Numbered from the stretch's first letter, positions 36,926 to 51,471 are shown. The stretch is DNA of 64,000 nucleotides from Rhynchonema sp. JSB1_4 (GCA_030248065.1 JASAMV010002290.1:27080-91079), one strand, 5' to 3'. Numbers and translations are program-made. Notes: generated by a model not told the origin, from the sequence alone.

Positions 36926-39900
36926 TCATTTCACAAAATACGATAGAGCAGAAAGCACACTATTCGGGTTGAGGGCTGTGGGCATCTGCACCTGGCGAGC
37001 TTGTTTGCCTCTGTTGTTGCCGTTAGCGTCAGGTCCGATATGGTTCTGGCTGTTGTTATTATTGTTGTTGTTGTTGACCATTTGTGGTTGATCGATCAAT
37101 CTCGCCATCATTGCATTCCACGACGGAGTCACTCCTCCACCGTTGAACAGTGGAGGAAGAAGTCCGTTGCTCGCGCCCCTCAGCAGTTGGGCGGCCATCA
37201 GCTGAGCCAGTTGTTGTTGTTGCGATGTTAGATTGACTGGGCTGGAATGGCAATTGTAAGTTTGGTTGTTGCCCTGCAGTCACTGAACCACTTTTTTATC
37301 TATGGGCATGATAACGATGATATGTGAGGGCAGCGATCTGTGGACAACCAGTATTCCAAAATTTGTTTCCTATGTACCTCCATTTGTAGCTTGCCTGATC
37401 AAAATTGTCTCAGTTCACTCTAAGTCTGCCAAATGAAAATGCAGTGTTTTATACTTCAAATCTGCGATGGCATTCACGAAATTCGACCGCACCTCTGGAA
37501 CATCCCTTTCTGCTCAACAGCAGTGGCGCCTGCGCCAACGGAGATCTTTTTCGCTGGCGACCCCAATTTGGAGTCGATCATGCCTTCAGCCTTGTATCGT
37601 TGATGTTTCACACCCGACAAGTCGAGTGGCTGGTCATTGTCATTGACGGGACTCGATGACGTCATCACGGTGGTCGGGGCCGATGGCAGATCGGCGACTT
37701 TGATTGTCGTCGAATTGAGTTTGACGGGTCGACCCGATTTGCGTTTTCGTGACGCGCCAGCAGCGCCACCGCCAACGCTGACCGAGGAGGAAGTGGAATG
37801 CGGACTGAGACTCGCTGCAAACGTTGGGATGGCTGATGTTTCAGTATTGTGTTGAAGGTGTCAGGAAGTTTTGTTGAAAGTGAGATATTCTAGATATTTC
37901 ATCGTTCACCCCATCATTGTCACTGGAAGATCATTGTATATTGATGTGCTTACAAACAGGAATGTCTTTATGTGAACAAAAAATATATTCACGGCACGTT
38001 TTGGGTCAACGTTTGGTCGCTTTAACGATAACATGGTATACTCATATCCGACAACAGGACGATACCAGCAGCAAAGGCCTAGATATAGACGGTTTCTGAA
38101 TCAAATATTCCCTGATCTATGAAGGCAGGCGCACTCACATTGTGCAATGATGGCATCGAGCTCAGCCGGGTCGGGTGTATCGGCCAGATTACTGTCATTG
38201 GCGCCATTTTTGTGCTCGTGTCTGGTCGACGCTGTGCTCGAATGTAGCTTTGGGTTCTGATTGGCTGAATGTCGATTGCGACTGCGGCGCGATGAGAAGA
38301 ATGCGGTGCAACCGGGGATCTGTGAAAATTAATTAGGATTTAGATCGGTGATGTTTCAGTCGGAAAGGGTGATTCTGTAGAGAAAGGCTGGTATGAAACT
38401 ACATGATCGGGGCGGACCTGACTTGGTCATGCGAAAGTTTTGCACACAATGTTGAGAGATTTATTGGTGCCAGATTTGTTTACTTTGGGCACTTTAGACG
38501 CATTCCGCGACCTTTCAGTCCCAGGAATTCAGGTCCGACCTTTTCAGGCCCAGTTTTTCAAGACTGGCCGATTCAGGATTAGCATATTTGACCTATTTAT
38601 AGGGTTAGGCTCCAGCCGATCCTGAATGGCCGGGATTGAACCTGTGCCCCGGGACTGAACCCTCGCACAATACTTCCGAGCAGGGTTGGAAAAAATTCTT
38701 TTAATTAACGAGCTTTTAAAAAAATATTTTATTAACAACTTTTTTGAAACAACCCTGCTTCCGAGTGCCGCCCACGACGGGTTGATTCCCGAAGCCGCAG
38801 TCTTCATTTACACGATCAGCGCAACAGTTTTGAAATGTTTGAAGCTTTCACACGCATTGGTATAAATCATGCGTAAAAATATGTTTCGCTCATCGTTTGT
38901 ATATGGTGATAACAAGAAATTGATTGGTTGACGTTCTACGGAGTACGCTCTACGAGAAACAACAGCAAAACAACATTATAAATGAAGGTCTAAAAATTAC
39001 CCACCGTGCAATAATGCTTTTCCTTCAAATGCACGGCGCCCACGTGAATCTTCAGTGCGCCCTTGTCACAGAACCATTTCAAACATCGACCGCACTGCAC
39101 CCGGCGTTTGCCTTTCGCTGTTTGCGCAACCACATGAGACTCGGCGGTCTTGGAACTGGAACTTGCAGTCGGCGATATTGTGGAACAGGAACTGGAACTC
39201 GATGGTGCCATGGTGGTGCCGGACGGAGAACCGGAACTTGATTCTTTGGCGACTGCACCTTCGGCGGCCGAAAAGACCAGGAATGTGGCAGCATCGAGCT
39301 CGAGCTGAAAAGGATTTGTGACTATTGTGCGACGGTCCAGTCCTGGGGCACAGGTTCAGGCCCGGCCATTCAGACCCGGCCAATTCAGGCCCGGCTGGAG
39401 CCTAAGCCTAAGCCTATAAATGGGTGAAATATTTTGGGTCTGAATCGGCCGGACCTGTAAAACTGGGCCTGAAAAGGTCGGGCCTGAACCTCCGGGCCTG
39501 AAAAGTCGCGGAATAATTTGTGACATGATCACCTTTGTATTTGAAAAACTTATATAATCGTGCATTTTGCGAAAATATGCTCACTCTCCATCCAAAAATA
39601 CGTATAAGCGGCAGATGTTGCACGAGGCAGTGCAACAATTACTCACACGACCTGACCGGAAACTTGACGTCTTGTCACCCTTCGCTCACTATCATGAACT
39701 GCCCACCAATTACAGTACCCCACCCACTACCCCTATACCTGACTAGGTGCCGTACGACTGTTTGTCATCAGGGCTGCAATCTGAGATGGACTAATCGCTT
39801 GTTTGGTCGGTGAATCGATCGGGACCCGCATTGGTTGGGCACATTTGCGTTTGCTCATTGTGTTTGGAGACAGCTGACTAGTGGCTGTAGACGATATCGG

Positions 39901-42900
39901 CAACTGAAATGTTGAAATACAGTTTATTGTCGGCATAATGGCCTGATCAGGACCCACCATTTGTGGTCACACCATAAAGAATACTACATAACTACAAAGA
40001 GGGCACCTGTAGGAGGTTAACGCCACCGCCAGACTTGGAACCAAAAGGAGCTGAAAACATCTATTAAGGCCAGTGTAAAGGGGACACACAGCATAAAAAT
40101 TCCCGACGTAATTTTGGTGATGGAGCACCACCAAATACCTGGTGATAATTTATCGCTAAATATCAGTCACAGCTCGATAAAAAGCTAAAAAAAGACATAG
40201 AGGTGTGATGTGAATCTAAAAAGCCCAGGGCGTGCCAGAAACAGGGTGTCACCTCATTGATGGTATACATATGTATGTAGGTACACATGTTGAGGTACAC
40301 ATGTGGCATCATGTAAGATATAAAGCGGATGCGGTCACAAAAGAATAATCAGCGAGAGAAAGCGCAATATTCAATGCCACATGAATACTGAGGTGACACC
40401 ACACACACACCGGAAACGGTATCAGCATGTGTGTGGTTGGTTGATGTCATGGGCACATACCTGTTACTGTAACACAATGGTCGAAAATGACATTACAATG
40501 ACGTGTGTAATGCGCCCCAAACTAGCAAGAAACTATACATGCGTCAGCTTAGATGGCGCGGGGTGCGCATGGAATGAATGAAAAAGCCAACTACAACTGG
40601 ATGACTGAATCAAACAAAAATAATGTGACTGCTGCTTGTTTGAATACAAATGTTGCACGACTCTGTGCTATATGAGCTGGCATCAACATCACCATACTGG
40701 CGATCTACTTATAGGTACAGCGTGGTGCAAGAGTAAGTTTCCATACTGTCAACTTGACGTGAAGCATTCTTTCGACCCACCCTGTACTTGAGAGTCGCGC
40801 GCGTGAGACCAGATAACAGCAGCGAACGAACATGACCGTTTTGTTCAACACCAAGCACAAATGTAAAATAGATGCGATGCAGTCAGCCCACAGTCACTAC
40901 TACATATGTATAGACTTTGGGCACACTTGTGTGTCTAGGTGTATATTTGTGTGGGCCCACCAGCAAATGACGTCACAAACATGACAATCTGTACCCACGA
41001 ACATGACATGTCATCAATATCCTACTGTATTTGTATTCACCAATTGTGTGCGCATCTCTAGCTGACTGACTGACTACACTTCAAAGTTAGATGTCATGCG
41101 CGCATGTTTATGTCGTCCTACCGTAACCCGCCGCAAGCATCTCTCTCTCTCTCTGCCCACGCATGGTGTGTCACGTACCAGAGTGTACAGCCAGGCATGG
41201 CATTACCGTAACACACACACACGACCGTGTACTTTGACATGTGACCGTCTCGCTCTATAGCTATGGCCGCGTGAGCCTGCTCTTGTTCACTGGATCGTTA
41301 CGAGACCAGAATTTATGTGCCTGTCCACATGTTATCGGCCTTGTCAACACCGCAAAACTACAGGCCCACGAAACATTATTATTAAGAGCACCAGTCGGTG
41401 GTGTGCGATGGAAATGGATCTGTCTCCGCCTCAACACCAGTGATTATCCGACGGACACCATGTACGTATGTATGTACGTACACGACTATCACAGTCGAAA
41501 ATGAATAATCGGACTGCGAAGCAACCCACGTTCACTGAGAAAGCCCGAATATCTATGTTTCATGCCACAGAGAGACCAAAAAGGTATGTGCATGTGCACA
41601 CGTATGTAGTTTGGTTCGTTAAGAGCATGTAATCTTTAGCGAGTAGTGCCGCGCGCATGCGGGTGCTTGCTTGCTGTATTGTCATCTTGTCGCCGTCGTG
41701 GTGGCCATTCATCACGCCACTTCAATATGTGCGTGTAGGGCCAGGTGACGAATGAATGGTCATTTCACGCTGCACAATTATCGGGGTACCGGGGCATAGT
41801 CGGACCTGAATTCAGACAGGCGTGCACTCTTCTTGACAGACAACCATACATGACAACTAGACCGGGTCCTAATCTGTCCCGGTCCGTCACTATGTATGTG
41901 CCGATGGTCACCCTTTATAAGACTCGTCCCGTCCCCAATTTGCGGCCGTTCCGTATCGCATGGGTTTGTTGTTCACGTGTGTGTGCGTGTGTTTTTGATA
42001 AGCAGTTTGCGTGTCCTATAAACCAATGAGACACACAACAAGCCAGATGCGCGCGCTCGGTTAGACACCGCATTCGCAGGTTCACGTGACCGACTGGTAT
42101 CTCCTCAGGAATAAAAAACAATGTCGTTTTTCACACACACACAGATATACTACATGCATGCGTTCATTTTTTGCGCGCTTCGCAAGGTATACCACCACAG
42201 CAAAGATGGCTTGTCAGCCTCTATGCTTACAATGACTCAATTCGTTGGTTGCTCAATGAGGCTTGCAATTCTAACACAGTGGTCTTTACGTCTAGTCATG
42301 AACGTACATACCAACTGATGTTTCACTGGATATATAGACCTGTGCACGCATACAATTGCAGCAAGCTCTTACAAGTGGTGCGACACCACCTATGAACCAA
42401 GGTGTCATCAACGTGTGCCCGTACGCGTGACTTGTTGCGCGCGCCGGGGCAATTTTGGCTGATTTCCACTTGCCATTGGTGGGTATTTGGTGGTGTGGCT
42501 TGAACACGCCAACTAGCGCACGCTTGAATGCAGACGCGCGATGCTCTAACTGATATCGGTATACAGTCTAGCCTCGTTATAGTGGCACAATCGGAAACAG
42601 TCATTTTCGCTCACACTGAAGAATACTCGCTGAATGGAGTGGTACATATGTCGGAGGTTTATATTCCTATGTATCGTTAGAAAATATTTACTGTGTAGAA
42701 GGTGGTGACTCTAAAGAGCGCACACTGTGCACACAACAAGTGTACACCTACAGTCTACAAGCGCATAACACCAAGGAGACAATTTTCATCCGATAGTCTG
42801 AGGCGCGTACGTCGCGTGTGTGCGCGCAAAGTGTCGCGCATCAATCAGACACGTCTATGCTGTGGTTACGATCAGACACCTAATACCGTATACCTGGCTC

Positions 42901-43331
42901 GCAACTGTTTGTGGACAGTGATTGGACACAAATACAGAAATGTGAAAAACACAGTAAAAGATTTGTGGGAGACTGATGTATACTCTCTACATCTAATCAC
43001 AATGAGTGGGATGATGAAGACAATGATGGCCCAATGAGTGCTTGTATAAAATCGACCCTCTTCACCTGTACTGCCCGTTTCTATAGCAGCGAAAGGGAAA
43101 TCCCTGGCAGACGAGTGAGCGAGAGAGCTTGGTACAAAATCCGCCCCTCCCACCCTATCAGCTGCTCGACTGTGAGTGAGTATTCCCTCGGTGACAGAAA
43201 ATGTCGAGTCCTGATGACAGAAAGATGATGTCTGAGCACCCACTCGTGTCGTGTCACCCACTTACCGTAACCTCGCGATCACCACCACCGTCTTGATCCA
43301 CACGCACTGATTGGTCAGCGTCCGTGGCCAT
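36926..43331 (-). CDS. disco: Disco/basonuclin-type C2H2 zinc-finger transcription factor
   Basis: The exons read 43331-43266 (first exon, moderate confidence), 39903-39739, 39304-39005, 38319-38139, 37832-37493 and 37241-36926. Phases join and predict 455 residues. The paired zinc fingers span exons 3 and 4: [19 protein letters not shown] then [19 protein letters not shown] followed by SANQNPKLH. This is the hallmark of Drosophila disconnected and vertebrate basonuclins. Exon 5 has a basic stretch (SRKRKSGRP, nuclear signal) and DQPLDLSG, a PxDLS motif that in known proteins recruits the CtBP corepressor. Exon 6 has poly-Gln and poly-Asn. In flies disco controls appendage and neural development. 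Intron 3 carries two DNA-element insertions. The acceptor of exon 5 is the motif TGAAACATCAG. The large empty region upstream fits a developmentally regulated gene. Confidence 0.8.
38505..38668 (+). repeat. Dispersed TTCAGGCCCGG element, copy 2
   Basis: Same family as 15751-15910 (shared GTGCCCCGGGACTGAACC near the right end). It lies in disco intron 3 and ends 12 bases before a small hAT-type MITE. Confidence 0.75.
38681..38757. mobile_element. Minimal 77-bp hAT-type MITE
   Basis: It runs from CAGGGTTGG to CAACCCTG, with a perfect 8-bp target duplication CTTCCGAG at 38673-38680 and 38758-38765. Same ends as 23677-24407 and 57440-57952. Confidence 0.9.
39328..39511 (-). repeat. Dispersed TTCAGGCCCGG element, copy 3
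   Basis: Inverted relative to copies 1 and 2, from GTGCGACGGTCCAGTCC to CTGAAAAGTCGCGG. It lies in disco intron 2, 24 bases upstream of the zinc-finger exon acceptor. Confidence 0.75.
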
Positions 43332-46300
43332 CCGGGTTCGATCTTGCTTGATGTCGGTTTTCGGCAGAATAAAATCACCAGATCAGAAACGAAGAAGAGC
43401 TGAAATGGAACATTGTGCAGGACACTGTTGACGAAAAAGAATCTGCCGCTTAGAGGAGCAGCACTGAAAGTAGACAAAAGTCTGGTGTTTTCTGATTCTG
43501 GGGCCACACCACCAATACTGCACACCTTCAAAGCAACATGAGGTGGCGTCTACAACGTGTACGGGTGCCCCGGATATAATCTGAAGATAAATAATGATCA
43601 TTGACAATTGTTGTGTGGCACAGAAACGGAGAGAGTGAGCGAGAGACAAGCGACAGGACAGTACCGGCACCAAAAAGAGCAACAACACGAAGAACAAAGC
43701 AGAAACAAGAATAGAAACGCACTTTAGCGGTGGTGGTGGTGGTGCGGGTGTCGATTTTTGGTCGCATATCCGCGCATAGAGTAGCAGGAGAGAGGGATCA
43801 ACGCATCAACAACAACAGTGGGGGCACCCAGACCCGAAATAGCTGCTGCTGCTGCTGCTGCTGTGGACATCATCAGCGTGACATCGGATGACAAATGGCC
43901 CATTGCTGGCTGCTTGGTCGCCGTGCCAGGGGGACACCGACACCAACTTGCTTGATGATCATCCCAAAGCCATAGCCATAGAGAGTGGACATCCACTGCC
44001 GCCGGCCCCAGCCCTCTTGGCCAGTGGGGCGGTGCGCGTGGGGCACAAAGCCCCAGCACACCACAAGGCCGGCCAAACAACAGAGAAAGCAAACTGAATG
44101 GAATGGCACTCGGGGAGCAACAGGCAGGAGCAACGCAGCCTTCATACCTGACAAGTACGCAGGGTGACGTGCAAGCAACAGCTGACGCGATGTGCACCAC
44201 ACAGCGCCCGCACTGTCAAGTAGACAAGTATGGGATGGGAATGGTTCACACACACTGCATATTTTTAGATGATGTTGCACACTAAGGCAAGTTGAGTGAA
44301 CCATAAGGTGTCCCAGATTGAGGTGAACCACATCGGTTCACAAAGCGAATGCATCACACACACACGAGCCGTAAACAGGCCTTGGCGGAGCTGTGACACA
44401 CAGAAGTCTTCGGTCACGCTATACGCTACTGATGACACGAAGAAATGTGAAGTACACACTCGCAGGCGGTAGAAGTTGGTATGGTGCACGCTTGGACTCT
44501 TGGTGGCTGAGGGATCCCAAAACACAACTTAGAATGTACACCCCATCGCAAGCGCTGTGAAACGGGGAATTTCCGCTCAAAGAAACTTAAGGTTATACTT
44601 ACAGACTATTATGCCAGGGGCGTTTTTTGTTTGTTTGGCGTTAGCAGGCCATAAAGGTTCCCTAATGATCTGGTGACACCAAAAAAATGGTGCAATTGAG
44701 CCATACTTGAGTGCAATAATGGACCGCAACGTGACCTTCACACAGAAATCAGTCCACGTGGGTACTTTAGTGCATCAGATGACAAAGTGACAAGAGCCGG
44801 TGACAAAAAATATATACGTACAAAACCAAGACCTGTGACCATCTTCCAGTGTGGGTACATCTCAGAGCGGCTCAGTGAAGCCAAACCCGTGTTTTCGAGT
44901 CACATAAGCGCAATGCGACATAACCATCTTAGTGTCCTTTACCTAGTGGGTGTACACATGTTGTGGCTTGATGACAGCCCAGCAGCAGCTTGTCAAATGG
45001 ACCACAACAACACAAGGAGGGGCCAAGGTGTCGCGCGCATGTACATCTATGTGTCGTCGAGTATCGTACGTAGATGTGCTTGAGCGTCACGTTTGAAAAC
45101 AATCAGTGTAACAAACACATGCTGTAAGCTCGCGCAGCTTGACCGGCGTAAAATGGGACAGAAATGATACTGGATAAAACCATCCAGAGACAATATAACA
45201 GCTAGATGTAATACCATGCGAGGCAGAATAATATTGTCAAATATCCAGATATCCTGGAGACGCACAGACAGGCACCCGACACTATAAATACGACACCCAC
45301 ACGACGACACGAGCTCGGCAAAAATTGTGTCTCGGATGCGCGCGATTTGGCAGTTGGTGGAGCGCATCTTGCGCGCGTTCGCTTTCTCTCTGATTAGCTG
45401 CTGCTTCTGCTGGTCCTGTTGCTTGACGCGCGTACGTAAAGTGGTTGGCCCATGTATACTGTACATGGGACCAGGCAGTTTGACTGCTCTAACACCTTTA
45501 GACACCTACATGCTCTGGTGACGACGAAATATATAGTCGCTGCGTCTGGACATTATAAGATGACAGGATCTGCGCAGCTTGCACAGCATATATATTTTTT
45601 GGATTTTCATCTTTTCTGGAGAAAATGACACAAACACATTGTGGGGGTGGTGGGCGGGACAAAAAGTGGCTGAAAGCTGAACTGACTTGACATTTTTGTT
45701 TGAGCATTCTACGAAATTTTGTTCGCGACGACAAAACATAATCGCGATGACAAATAATGCTATGACCTGTGCACATAATAGCTACCTTGTGACTGGAACA
45801 TTAGGAAAGGACAGAGAAAAGCATGAAACGACCCTGATTGACATGTCATAGTCAAAATAAGACCCAAATGACTCAACTCAAAAAAGTTGTCGCTGTAGCA
45901 GCTTATGGGTCACCACACCATTCAGTAATAGTAGAAGCAGAGCAGGTCTTTGGGTAACAAGAGCACAAGCACAAATTGAGAGAGGCTGGCCATCGCGCAG
46001 GCAGATGTGGGCACCTTTACATAAGATCTGCGATACAGCTTTGGTGACAGGATGGGCTATGGCACCAAAATGAGTGTTGGTTGGTCACCAAAAGCCCGGT
46101 GTTATACATGTACCTACGTTACGTATACGCTTGTTGTCATATAAATGTAAAGCCGCACAACGTTTTGCTCCGTGCACCACTAACTATGGGTAGCCAGATT
46201 ATATTAAGAGTGGTGGGACACACCACGGGCACTTTATGACACAACAGAGTGTTAGTCACATAGAGTGGTTGTTGGTTGGCTGTCGGATATCAAATGACAA

Positions 46301-47635
46301 GCGGGTGACACGTGCCAGAGTATGAGGCACGAGGGTTGATGATGGTAATTTCTGCTGCCAGTCACCAGCTCAACATAAACAACCCATACCAAACTCATAC
46401 TATGTTGTTGGCTATATTTGTGGCCACAGGGTTTGTGGTGCACACCAGAGATATTATGACATGATGTTTTTGGTTACGGTGTTTGGTTTTGGGTGTTGCC
46501 GACCACGTATGCACATGTGTGACAGATAAATGACGCAACTTTAGGCAGTAGAAACCTTGGTGGACCTTGGGGTCCCAATGGGTATTGTACCCTCTTTACA
46601 GTGATATGATCGAATCGAAACCCCACATTTTCGATGATTGAAAATATTTACTGTCGATGGATTGGGAGCCACACTACTGTCGGTGTCACCATTGTAGGTA
46701 CGACAGAGGGTCACGATAACGAGGCTGCACTGTACGACCCTGATGAAGTCCGAATCTACCCCACCCATTCGTTCCATCATCATGTGTGTGTGTGTGTGAC
46801 AACAGCGGTACACGTTGACATTTACATCTTGCGTGGCACCGTGGTGCACTAATGATCGAAACATCATTAAGTCCCAGATGTGCGCTGCATCGGAGGCGAC
46901 AGAAAAACGCGCGCGACCAGAGCAGATTTGTGGAGTGTTCTCGTCAAACTTGGTGATCGGAAAGGATCGATTTTGGCTTGGACACGCGACTATTTGTAGT
47001 TGAGATTTATATGTTGATATACTAATTTCGAATAGAGTCTCGTTAGGTTGGTTCATCATATGTATGTATAACCAGTCATAAGGACCAACGTTCACACTGA
47101 TTCAAACTAGTGCTATCAGGGCGGTCACATGACCAAACGCAGCACCGGCCCGATCCGATTGCAAAGTTTCATACCGGCTAAGGTATACATGGTGGTACAA
47201 GCCAGCAGTTTTGGGTGTCACATTTGGTACTCGTTGCATCGTCCCCCCTACGCGTGCGCGTTGACCACGCAGATGTTCCGATGTGACGAGTTTTTGGGTG
47301 CGACGCTCACAGCCGGCTTTTGCACAACCGCGCGAGCGAACTTTTAATGTTGAGATAACGATATGGTCGAAGAGCAGAAGCTAAAGTTCGAAACTGCAAC
47401 AACAACAAAAATATACACAAAAACTGCGTGGGAATTCAAAGGACAGAAAATTGCTCGATGTATTACGCACATGTTTCGTGTGTTGGCGACAAAAGTCACT
47501 GCTTCGCCAAACTTCAGCGACTTGGTTTCTAGATCGCAGTTTCAAGATATATTCAAGTCTTTGTGTACCTGTACAAAAGTACAGTAACCACGTCGATGCC
47601 GAACCCGGTGTGATGTCAAAGCACAACGACTTACC

Positions 47636-47724
47636 GTAACCCGGTTTAATTCAATGCACAGTCGTTTACGAGACGACACGAAACACATTTTGATCGCAAA
47701 TCGGGTAGAAGGATACTCTGGCAT
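47636..47724 (-). other. Possible alternative first exon
   Basis: An ATG-started frame MPEYPSTRFAIKM... ends NRVT exactly before a strong donor (ACG|GTAAGT), in phase 0. The proposed disco first exon (43331-43266) ends REVT before the same donor. It could be an upstream alternative exon of the same gene or chance. Confidence 0.25.
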
Positions 47725-50700
47725 GCAAGCAGTAGCAGCGTTTGTGACGCTCTAGGTGGCTACATGGGTGTACAAGCAAGCACACAATCAAACTATGCAG
47801 CTCTATTGACTACAGTGGTTGTGCGGTGCATTTTGCTGTGCAGCGGTGACCATGACTTCCGCACTTTTCCACGTGACACCCCTAAATATACATACTTCAG
47901 ACTTGAGCTGGTTTCTGCTAATGAAATGTGCTTGAACTCACTCCCGAGCGAATTTCAAACACGGTCGCCTTCCGGAAATCTCAGCGCGCATGTGAGAGAG
48001 ACACCACGGGTGCACCACAAGCACAAGTTTGATGCCTGACATCAGCTATAGGCATACACGGCTATCGTATGGACATCGGTCGCTTTATATAGCTATACAG
48101 GTATTCGTCGATTTATACAAAAAGTGCTGCTGCTGCTGCATACCAGCAAGCGAGCAACAAATTCGGACCGTGTTTTTTCGACGGCAGGTGAATATGTTTT
48201 TGTAGACAAAGAGCTATAGGTGCACCCGTATAGTGGGACGCGCGCGCCCGCGAGGGACAGAAAGTACGCACACGTTCTAAAGTCTGGATTGTTGAAGAAA
48301 AAAGGTTAAAAAACCCTGTCGGACAACAACAACAACAACAACAACAAGCGCCCCCAAACCTTGATTTGCATCGCAGTATCGCGCTTGCACATGGAAGGGG
48401 TTAAGTTGACGGTTGCCCAAGCGCCCGGCAGGCAGTGTGCTACATGGCTTTGGTGTTTTGGCGAAGTCACACGACAGAAAAAGCTGACAAAATCATACTA
48501 TCAAGCAGAATGAAACGACAACAGTGGGTGCATGTAAATGACAGTCACCCCCGAATGGGTGCACTGGAGTGATATGGGGACGTGGAGTTGATGCATGTTT
48601 TGTCTACAAGTCATTGAAAATGCTGCACCCAGCTAAAATATCGCTGCGCATATGTAGCTTATCTCTGTTTCTCTCAGCTTTCGAAAATCGCAGAGCAAAA
48701 TTCATGCATCCATTCGTTTGGGTGATTGTGCACTGTGACTCATTTTGAATATAATGTGACACGCCAAACTGAGATTAGAAAGGCTACACACATGACATTG
48801 CATGTAGATAAAGGTGCACACCCATGTTCTGGGACACTTGCTGAATCTGTATTCACCAAAGAGCACATACACCTGCATACAGTACTGTATGACAGTCACA
48901 ACGTGGCTCATCAACAACGACCAGCAAGCGACTCTGAATTGAACTATTATCGCGAAAGAATGACCATTTTCTGAGCACCTGTCAAATTTCAACCATAAAT
49001 GACACCATGAGCACTCGGTCCAAGTTTTGCACGGCGTGTGTGTCAAGTACGACGTAAGTGTTGCAAATGAGGAGAAATAGCCCGCCAGTTTGGCTTGTCT
49101 GTCACATACATAATATGAGCGTATACAAACACGTCTTACGGTAGTTTGGTTGTCAAAGACGCGTCACACGCACGCGCAAGTGGCATCAAAATGTGATTTT
49201 GTCATGCTCTGTCTTTTGCGTGGCACAGAGACGAGTATAACGGATTAGCGCGCACGCAGCCGTCAAACGACGCGCGCGTCTGTCTCTCTCTCATGCCGTA
49301 TATCAAGCACCAGCTGAACTGCACCAAAGAGGAGAGAGAGACAGAGACTTCATTATGATCGGCGACCGTGATGCACACTTTTGGGCATCGGCCGGCTTGG
49401 CGATACTGTCGTGGCATAATTGTGGCTGTGCACACTTGGACTTGGGCACTAGCACAGCTCGCGCTGGGTGATTGGTTAGGTGTGAACTTTGGCACTTGGA
49501 TGATGGGTTATATCTTTCAGGTTCATGCCTGGCCTAAGCAAGCACGTCAAAGGAGATTTTTGATTTCGCAACAACAACGAACCAAACCTTATCTTGATGA
49601 CCTTTTGTCTTTGTGTGGAGCACGTGTATGTAGCGTGATCCTGAAAATAATTTGAAGCGTCAGCCTGAGCCCAAACGCCCATGACCTGTACTGCGACCAC
49701 ACATCTTTTGTTACTGACTTCGTGTGCATGAAACCTCAGTTTCCGCCAACCCGGCCGCGATGCCCCACTATATGCGCCTGATCGTGATTTGTCACTGTGT
49801 TTGGCGTGTACGCAGGTGCCAAGGGGACAGTCGGCCGAGTCACTCTTGAGACATAGATTATGCGACAATTGCTGGCACACACATGGACCGACCAACCAGC
49901 GGAAGTATGGATTCACAAGTGCGTGTTTGTGGTGCCACACACACAAACAAGAACAATAACAAGTATGCAGAGCGGGTCTGTGGTCCAACGCATGATTGAG
50001 CTGGGCCAACGTACATACGACGGCTGCCTGATTTCTACCGGCGATTACGCGCGTTTGCACCGCGCTGCATTTCGGACTAGATGTTGCCTGATTCTTCAAG
50101 GTACTCACAGGATATACTGTATATGAAGAATGTCTCATGTTCCTAGATCAGGGACACGTCAAGCGAGCAGAAAGGACGAAGTAAAGCAAGTCAGTGGTGC
50201 TTGAATGACATTTTTATGATTGCTTGGTCGCACAGCACCTTCCAGTTTCGCGCGGACACCAGAAGCGCACCAGGGTGTGATTACTAAACTGTTAAGTCAA
50301 TGTCAAACTAAAGTCTCGTATATCGCAAAGACGCAGTGGCATCTGTGGGGTGTAACTTCATAAGGATGGGCTGGTTTGGCGATACTGTGACACAACAATC
50401 ATATACTACTGTAGGTCTGTCGTAGTAGCTGTGGCTGCGGGATGGAACGTGTCGCACTACCTCTCATGTGTGGGATTGAACATGAGACGACAAAACATCC
50501 AAATCAGGTGCATCTCCAGGAATACATAGCTGTACAAATCGTCCCAGAAGCATCTGTACTTGTGTTGTTGGATGGGTGTCATCGAACAGGAAAGCAAGGC
50601 ACAACAAGCCAGAAGACGTGACATCAGCTAAAGGTGGCCATATACATGTACATACGTACGCATGAGCCATAACTCAGTGTCAGAGGATCGGAGCAGAGCG

Positions 50701-51471
50701 GTACATAAGCCCCTTTGCATGCGAAAGACGGCAGGCAGACGACACAGAAGTTGACAAGTTGGACACACGCGACATCGCACATGCACACTGAGTGGCACAG
50801 ATATATGGATAGGTGATAATGATATACTGTCATCGTGGTTGGCGCGGTGCAGCAGCAGCAGTGCACATGCGGTGCCGTTGGTGCACGAGTGTTTTCAATT
50901 AGCGTGCACATGTGACAGAGACAGCTTGATCCCGCGGAATGCGCGCCTGTGTGCGTGCGTGCGCATGCGTGTACGGTAGTGGGGGGCACTTGCGGCGTTG
51001 CTGTTTTTAATGAGCTGCGGCCACGACGCAGCGACAGGTCACATCATCATGTCATTATAACTCCAAGTGCAATGCGTGTGTGTGTGTGTGTCATTCCCTG
51101 TTCTGGTCCCGCCACCAAGCATCTAAGCCAATCCGCGAACAGACTATAACCGGGATGTACTGTGCACCCCCTTTACTTGATCGATCTAACGACACGGCAA
51201 CACGACACAAACGCGACGCAAATCGTCAACTAGAGTGACTGAGTGAGGTGACAACTTTGCATGTCCTTTGGGTCAGTGTGGCCGGCCAGCCAGCTAATTA
51301 GCTGGCTGCTGAAGCACACACACACACACACACGCAGAGACTGCATGTGCATGTAGGATGTTGTGAGAGTGTCATCACTTTTGTAATCAACAACTCGAAA
51401 GCAAGCTTGAGAAGAGCCCTTCTGTGTGAAAGCTTATTATTTTCATTCGTCGCGCCACCGGCTGATAGCAA

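Noticed and set aside
43724..44331. Open frames with poly-Ala and poly-His on the minus strand
   Set aside because: The runs come from CAG/CTG and CCA microsatellites. I could not join them in phase to the disco exons.
46541..47095. 184-codon open frame on the minus strand
   Set aside because: It contains a CA-repeat-encoded THTHMMM stretch and no recognisable domain; probably chance.
49476..50138. 220-codon open frame on the minus strand
   Set aside because: No start context, domain, signal or splice pattern is visible, and the composition follows TG/CA-rich surroundings.
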